From the NCBI RefSeq assembly GCF_000002595.2, contig NC_057009.1:3001346-3065345 (forward strand): DNA of 64,000 nucleotides, written 5' to 3'. The stretch comes from Chlamydomonas reinhardtii (taxonomy: Eukaryota; Chlorophyta; Chlorophyceae; Chlamydomonadales; Chlamydomonadaceae). Below the pieces are notes generated by a model that worked only from the letters and a program-made list of their open reading frames with translations, was not told where the DNA came from and did not search any database. The position numbers and the translations under genes are program-made. Of the stretch, positions 58,105 through 64,000 are shown piece after piece; positions within the stretch are counted from its first letter, which is position 1, and the number at the start of each line of letters is the position of its first letter.

Positions 58105-61100
58105 ATGGGCTGTGCTTCAAGCGTGCCAGAGGAACCGGCCCCTCCAGCCGGTCCACAAGCGAAGCGGCAGGAGCCGTATGCGGTCAAAGAGAAAGAACCG
58201 CAAGGAGAAGTAGTTAACAGGAGCCATCGGCCCAGCGCACAAGAAGCTGCATTCGCAAGCGAACTCGCAAAGGTTGGTTACTTGCCGCCTGAATTGTGCA
58301 TGTAATCTGAACATATGAGGCTCGCTGTAGTGGCAGAAGGCAAAGGAGAGGTTGTAGGTGGTCAACTGACGGCCCTCCTGCTCGCGGCGTACTAGCACCA
58401 TCAGCATTGGTTGCTGAATACCCTTTAGCTTCTCGCTGACCACGGCTGTGCTCCTGTTGCCGACCATTGCGCTGGTCCTGTGCCGCGTGTCCAGTTTCTT
58501 TTGCACGACCGTCCTGCCTTCGTAACCCCCGACTCCGTAGTCGTGCGCGTCGCTCTGGTTTAGCTTACATGGGCCCCCTCCCCCCATGCCGCATTGCAGC
58601 TTATTGCCGAGGCCACCAGCGGGCAAAAGCCGAAGGACGCATGGGTCATCCTGTACCGCTGCGCCGACCTCGTATGCAGTGCGTTTGGGTTTAAGACATG
58701 CAGGTGCGCGCCAGTGCGGCACCGCGGCATTCTGTGGCCTCAGCGGCCAGGGCACTGCGCATGCACGAGGGAGCCTGTCCCACACTGTAACCAGCCAGCG
58801 CGTTATGCCGTGGCAAGGGCTTGCACTGCGGTCCCACACGCCCACACGCAGCACCGCCCCTGCCCCAGCCAATCGCCAGCAATCCTCCACCGTACCGCTT
58901 TGCTTGAATCCGACCTCTCGCGGATCAGTCCTCAATCCATTGCCTCCAGCACACAGACACACACACATACACACACACGCTCAATCACAACCGCACATGC
59001 ATGCAGCCTGGTCATCTACACGACCAGCGGGCTGTGCTGCAAGCTGGCGGTCAACAGCGGCAGCCCGCTGAACGAGCTGGTCAGCGCGCACCCCGACCTG
59101 CTGCCCGCGGAGGCCATGGGCTGGGTCAGCGCGGCCGTGGCGGCGGGCAAGCCCGTGTGCTGCAAGGTGGGGGCGATATCGTTGGGGTTGGGGTTGGGGT
59201 CAGGGATGCGGGAAGGGGCAGCGCACCCTGCGGTACGAGTGCCCAAGCCTGTTCCGAGTCCTCTCTCTTCCTCATGTGCAAACATACACGTACACACACA
59301 CGGTTTCTTGTAGTCTTTCGCCAACCTCCACACACACACGCTCGCACGCGCCCAAACACGCCCAAACCAAGCATTGGCTTTCTCTGTCCTGGTTCCAACT
59401 TGCCACAGGCGGGCGATGACGCCTGGGCGCTGCACGGGCGCGAGGCGCACTCCGACTTCTCATTGCTGACCGGCCCTGTCGGCGGCTGCAGCAGCCTGGC
59501 GGTGCTGCCGCTGGTGGGCGGCCAGAAGTGCCCGGGCGCGCTGCTGCTGGGGCACACCGCGCCGCTCAGCGGCTTCCTGCAGCAGAGGTGCGGCGGATGA
59601 GGGGCTTGGGCTGGGGGGCTGCGAGGTTGAGGCCATGGGAACAGGGGCTAGGGGGCTGCGAGGTTGAGGCCATGAAAACAGAGGCTGGGCGGGGGCGGGG
59701 TGGAGTATGGAAGAGGGAGACTTGTGGGGACCGAGGGGAACGGGGAGGAAAGGCAGGCCACTGGAGGCAGAGGTGAAGGGGAAGGTGGGACAGGCTTCGG
59801 AGTGTGGCGCACAGACACAACAGGTGGAGGGGTCACCCACGGAAGCGGTGCAGGGCGGCGGCGGCGGTTCAGCGGCCGCAAGGCGGGCCGCAAGGTGAAG
59901 CTGACGCGGCCGGTGAAGAAGAGTCGGAGGCACCAGGAATCGCGGCTGTTGCACAGACCCGGCTGCCGGGCGCCAGGGCTCTGTGTGTGGGGGGGGGAGG
60001 GGCGGGGGGGAGAGGGGCAGGGGGGAGGGCGCAGCACGGTTACGGGACGGGCGTTGATGGGGAGTTTGGGCTGGCACCTTGCGCCGCCGCGCAGCCGCCA
60101 GGAAGCGTTCTAAGGGCCCATACGCGCCTGGCCACCCCGTGGGCGGCGGCGCAGTCGTTCCCAAAGTCCAAGGCTATCCGGGTCGTCGGTGGGGCGACGC
60201 GTCCCGGCAGGTGTTGCGGCATCACACGAGCCAAACACAGCTGCCGGCGGCTCCCTACGCCGCTCAGCTGAACTCCCCTTCTTCTCCACCTATCACGGCA
60301 CTTGACACCATATGACCTAGGGTGCTGGGCACCCTTGCTTGGTCGGACTGTCCCTTCTTGTAGCGCCGCATTCATATGGCCTCCGCCTCTCCCTCCTCCC
60401 TCCTCCCTCCTCCCCAGCTGGCTTGCCACGCTGCTGCCGCTGCTGAGCCTGTACGTGGTGGAGAGCTACCTGGTGCGCAACCTCACCATCATCGAGAAGG
60501 TGCGGAGGCGGCAGTGGCTGGCTGTGGGCGGCAGGGGGCGGCAGTGGGTGGGTGGCATTGACGGGGCGACACGCCGGTGGCGGAGCCTCACAAGAGGCCG
60601 AGGGAGGCGAGGAGCCGACGTGGCTGCGGCGGGGGCGGGGTTGCCGGGTACTGCTGCGCGTTGTAGGGCCGTCCCTGGCGGGGAGGGGAGGCCTGTCATG
60701 TGTTCACACGGCGTCACTCGCCGCGGCGCCCCTGCCCCTGCGCGCCGGCGCACAGGTGGTGGAGGTGGTGAGCCTGAACAGCCTGGCCTACGCGGTCACG
60801 TCGGAGCTGGGCGACATATTCGAGTGGTGCCACAAGGACGATGTGGAGGCGCGACTGGTGGTGCTGAGCCCGGGTGGGTGGGTGGCTGGGTGGGTGCGGA
60901 CTGGCGGCAGGTGTGGAGAGCGGCGGGCGGGAGGGCGGGCGTGTACTCGGTAGGATGGCGGATGGCGGCGATGACGGATCGGTCGGGTACCTGCGTGGGA
61001 TGGCGATAGAGGCTGCCGGGCGGGCGGGTGAGGAGGGTTGTGCGGCGGTGAGGGAGGAGCGGCTTTGGCGGCTGTGTGGGCGCGCTCGGCAGGGGGCCGA

Positions 61101-63200
61101 GGGGCGGGCGGTGCTCCATGGCCGCAGCTCCCTCGCCTAGACACACACAGCCGCCACGTGTGCGGCCCCCCACCCTTATGCCACTCGTTCCCATTGCCCC
61201 AAGTACGCAACTCCCATTCCACAGCGCAGGCCTCCTAACCTGCTAACTGGTCACGCCCGGAACGCACCCCTCACACGCCGCACAGAGGGCGACACCGCCA
61301 CGGTGTACTGCAAGGTGTGTGCGGCCAATGTGTACAACGACGACCGCAACAGCCTGCGGAGCGGCATGTCCAGCGGAGTGTCGGGACAGCAGGTGGGGCG
61401 GGGGGTGCGGGGCGGGGGTTTGGGGCGGGGTAGGGTGAGTAGTTCATTTCAGTTCCAAAGTAAAGGCGGGGTGGGGTGGGGTGGGGTTGGGGCGGATGCT
61501 GGAAAGCCGTGTGCGTGTGCGGTTGGCGGGTATGGGCACAGCGTAGTGAGTAGGTGGCGTGTGTTGTGGCTTGCGACGACGGCCATCAGCTACAAGTCAA
61601 CCGCACCCGCCAGCCCGCTTGTCCTTACCTGCTGCCTGTGCGCCCGCCCGCGGCTCGCCCGCAGCGGAGCGGCAACGGCACGCTGCTGGAGGAGGGGCTG
61701 GTGGGCACCCACATGAGTCTGGACAACACGCTTACCAAGCGCTGCCTCACGGGCCGTCAACGGTTGCTGTTCGTGGCGGATGTGATGCAGGTGGGCGGCT
61801 GTGTGTGTGTGTGTGGGGGGGGGGTAATTTATGGCAATCTCAAAGAAACCTAGACCCAGAACCAGCCCACCCTGCTACTCCCTCCCCTGGGGTGACAGCA
61901 GGGAGGGCGGGTGTTGGAGGGTCGTGGAGAGGGCATGGGGCCCGGGCGCCGAGAGTTTCACGGGTGGGCGTGTGCATGGGCGGAGTGCTAGCATGATTTG
62001 CGATCAGCACACGAGCATCCACGGCTTCGGCCCTCCGCTTCTCTGTCCATCTTCACGTTCCTGTGCTGGGAAGAGGTGATAGCAACGTGCCCGGTCAGCA
62101 CTTGCTCCCTTGTGATTGCTCACTCCGTCTTGCATGGACGGCTATCCCTATCCCTCTCCCCCGCCCTCCCCCTCACCGGTACGCTCACCCCCACGCCTGC
62201 TGTCTTCGGTACCAGTCTGTGCCACCCCCGCCCTCTGCCGCTTTTCCAAACATCGTTGCTATCCCCCTCCCCCTCTCCCTGCCCAGGCTCTCAAGCTGTA
62301 CGGCGAGCCGTGGAAGGACATCTTCTTCGACAACGCCGCCGTGCTGACGCCGTGCTGGGTGCTGGCGGCGCCGCTGGTGCAGGACGGCAAGAAGCTGGGG
62401 GCCGTGCTGTGGCTCAGCAGCTGCAGGTGGGCGGGGCGGGGGGGCCATGGAGGTTGAAACGAAAACGAGCGGAGTGCATGCAGAGGCGGAGGGGGGGGCC
62501 GGAGGTTATGTGCCCGAGCGCGGGGGGTTAGCCGGTCATGTGGAGAACGGGGTGGTTAGTTTGAAGTGACGAGGCCCGGGGGAGCGTGGTGCATAGGGGA
62601 ATGGGTAGGTGGAAGGGGACACAGGACACAGGGCACCAAAACCTGGGCAGTAACTGTGGGGGCACGTGTTCTGTGTTTTCGTTCCGGTATGCTCCTGCGT
62701 GCCCCGCTGCCTTGAACACATATACGCACACCCATACACACATACACACACAGGGTGAACAGCGACGTGTTGATGCGCACCGCCTCCACCTGCGCCTCGC
62801 CCATCATACACGCCGTCACGCGCTGCGCCGCGGCGCTGGCCGCCGGCGGCGCAGCCGGCAACGGCAACGACTCTGCGTACGGCCGCATGATGCCGAGTAC
62901 GGCAGGCAACAGCCAGTACGGCCCCAACAGCCAGTACGGCGCCAACGGCGCAAGCACGGCGGGCGGCGGCGGGGCGGCGGGAGGCGGGGGTGGGGGTGCG
63001 GGCGGACTGAGCAGCTTCACGCAGCTATCCAGTCGGCAGAGCAGCACGCTGTCGCGCGGGCGGACGGGGCGGCTGGGCGGACCGGGCGCGGAGGACGGGG
63101 TGAGTGAGGCGGGGGCGTGCGGGCGAGCAGAGCACTGCAGTAAAGCCAGGTCAAGGGAAGCGCTCTGTGTGTACCGTATGTGCATGTGGACGTGTGTGTA

Positions 63201-63232
<32 letters not shown>

Positions 63233-64000
63233 TAAACAAAGAATCAAACGGAACAAAATTCCGCGTGTGTGTGTGTGTGTGTGCGTGTGTGTGTATATAT
63301 GTGTGCGTGCGTGTGTGAGTGTGCCGTGTGTGCACCGGTATGCGTTCCATTCCTCTTCCCTAGCTACGTACTGATGACACCGCCACCAGCACCACCCATG
63401 CTGCGTGCCGCACCCGCCACCCTTCAGGCGCTGCCGGGCCGCAACAGCACCGACGCCGAGGCTATGGCGGACACGGACGGCCAGAGCAGCCGCGCGGCGC
63501 AGAGCGTGCCCGACATCCCTGTCAAGTGAGTGCCCGGGCGCGATTGCGAGCGACCCGCAACCAGCCACCGCGTCTGGCTTGCCGCGCTTTGCTTGCCACT
63601 TGCTGAACTCGCCAGCTCGGCCCGGTCACCCCAGAAATGGGGATGTATGGCACGCCGGGACGGCGTCGGTGTGCCGCTGTGGTGTGGGTCTGAGCCCGCG
63701 CCCTCCATCCCTGCTCTCTCGCATGCCCGGCCATATAGCCCCATCCATCCCGTCCCCTCTGTGTTTAGCGTGCGCATGTATGTGACGCCTCCCATCCCTC
63801 CCAGCGCTGTCAGTCCTCCCAATGCGCTCTCTCCATCTCTCCCTCACGTCCTCCCGCTCGCTGCCGCTCACCTCCTCTCCCGCTCCTTCTCTCCAACGCC
63901 TTCTCACTCAGCCCCTCCTCTCTCTGCATTTCTCACTCTCACTCGCTCTCGCTCTCTCGCTTTTCTCCTCAGGTACGTGCTGCGCCACTCGCCCTCCACA
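58105..64000 (+). CDS. MGC-starting protein with GAF-like segments, probable sensor; 3' part beyond window
   Basis: Twelve exons within the window: 58105-58272, 58600-58703, 59007-59166, 59409-59587, 60418-60499, 60756-60873, 61286-61392, 61665-61790, 62287-62426, 62754-63099, 63428-63525, 63973-64000 (continues); 552 aa so far. MGCASSVPEEP at the start fits N-myristoylation at Gly2 and palmitoylation at Cys3, so membrane attachment is likely. Two segments resemble GAF folds: LVIYTTSGLCCKLAV with EAMGWVSAAVAAGKPVCCKA and SLAVLPLVGGQKCPGALLLG; then ALKLYGEPWKDIFFD with PCWVLAAPLVQDGKKLGAVLW. A Gly/Ser/Asn linker follows. N-terminal sensor regions of this kind precede kinase or cyclase domains in volvocine algae, but none is visible here, so the output domain is unknown. 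Confidence 0.7.
61819..61857 (+). repeat. Conserved intronic motif, copy f
   Basis: GGGGTAATTTATGGCAATCT followed by CAAAGAAACCTAGACCC, about 30 nt after a 5' splice site in the GAF-like gene. A weaker relative lies at about 61,436-61,470 in the preceding intron. Confidence 0.5.

Noticed and set aside
63269-63427. Frame reading YVLMTPPPAPPML before exon 63428-63525 as an exon extension
   Set aside because: The only acceptor in front of it (CCTAG at about 63,363) gives the wrong phase with the preceding donor, whereas CTTCAG|GCG at 63,428 keeps the frame.

Overview
The window looks like nuclear DNA of a volvocine green alga, most likely Chlamydomonas or a close relative. It is GC-rich, almost every non-histone gene is split by many short introns, and the proteins carry long Ala/Gly/Gln tracts. 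It also holds divergently paired replication-type histone genes with 3' hairpins, and genes for plastid functions (HCF136, the chloroplast sulfate-permease ATPase).

Layout. 1-947 (-): start of a ubiquitin-like/RPS27A fusion. 1689-3240 (+): caleosin. 3639-4102: hAT-type MITE. 4709-7544 (-): HCF136. 8546-12764 (-): chloroplast sulfate ABC-transporter ATPase (SABC). 13241-19631 (+): GTPBP1/2-like GTPase with large low-complexity insertions. 21700-24952: first histone block (H2B/H2A, H4/H3). 25511-38275 (-): a giant 22-exon chromatin gene. 39238-45961: second histone block (H3/H4, H2A/H2B, H4/H3) with a second hAT MITE. 46566-50112 (-): N-terminal protein methyltransferase. 50508-53936 (+): SET-domain methyltransferase. 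55078-57388 (+): nuclear poly(A)-binding protein. 58105-end (+): 5' part of an MGC-starting protein with GAF-like segments.

The most striking item is the chromatin gene between the two histone blocks. Its spliced product (about 2,600 aa) carries two tandem PWWP+PHD modules, a phage/Dam-type DNA N6-adenine methyltransferase domain, a CW zinc finger and a Gln/Ala-rich tail of about 1,250 aa. It therefore reads as a histone-mark-guided adenine methyltransferase. Its catalytic motif reads NPEY instead of NPPY, four of its introns appear to be GC-AG, and the duplicated PWWP-PHD modules share intron positions.

The histone genes are nearly identical copies in an inverted/direct duplication pattern, and one H4 copy seems to have lost its core promoter and leader. 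A short conserved motif recurs in introns of unrelated genes in either orientation and looks introner-like. Exon coordinates were worked out by hand from splice consensus and reading phase. Totals divisible by three support them, but individual boundaries may be off by a base or use a neighbouring site.
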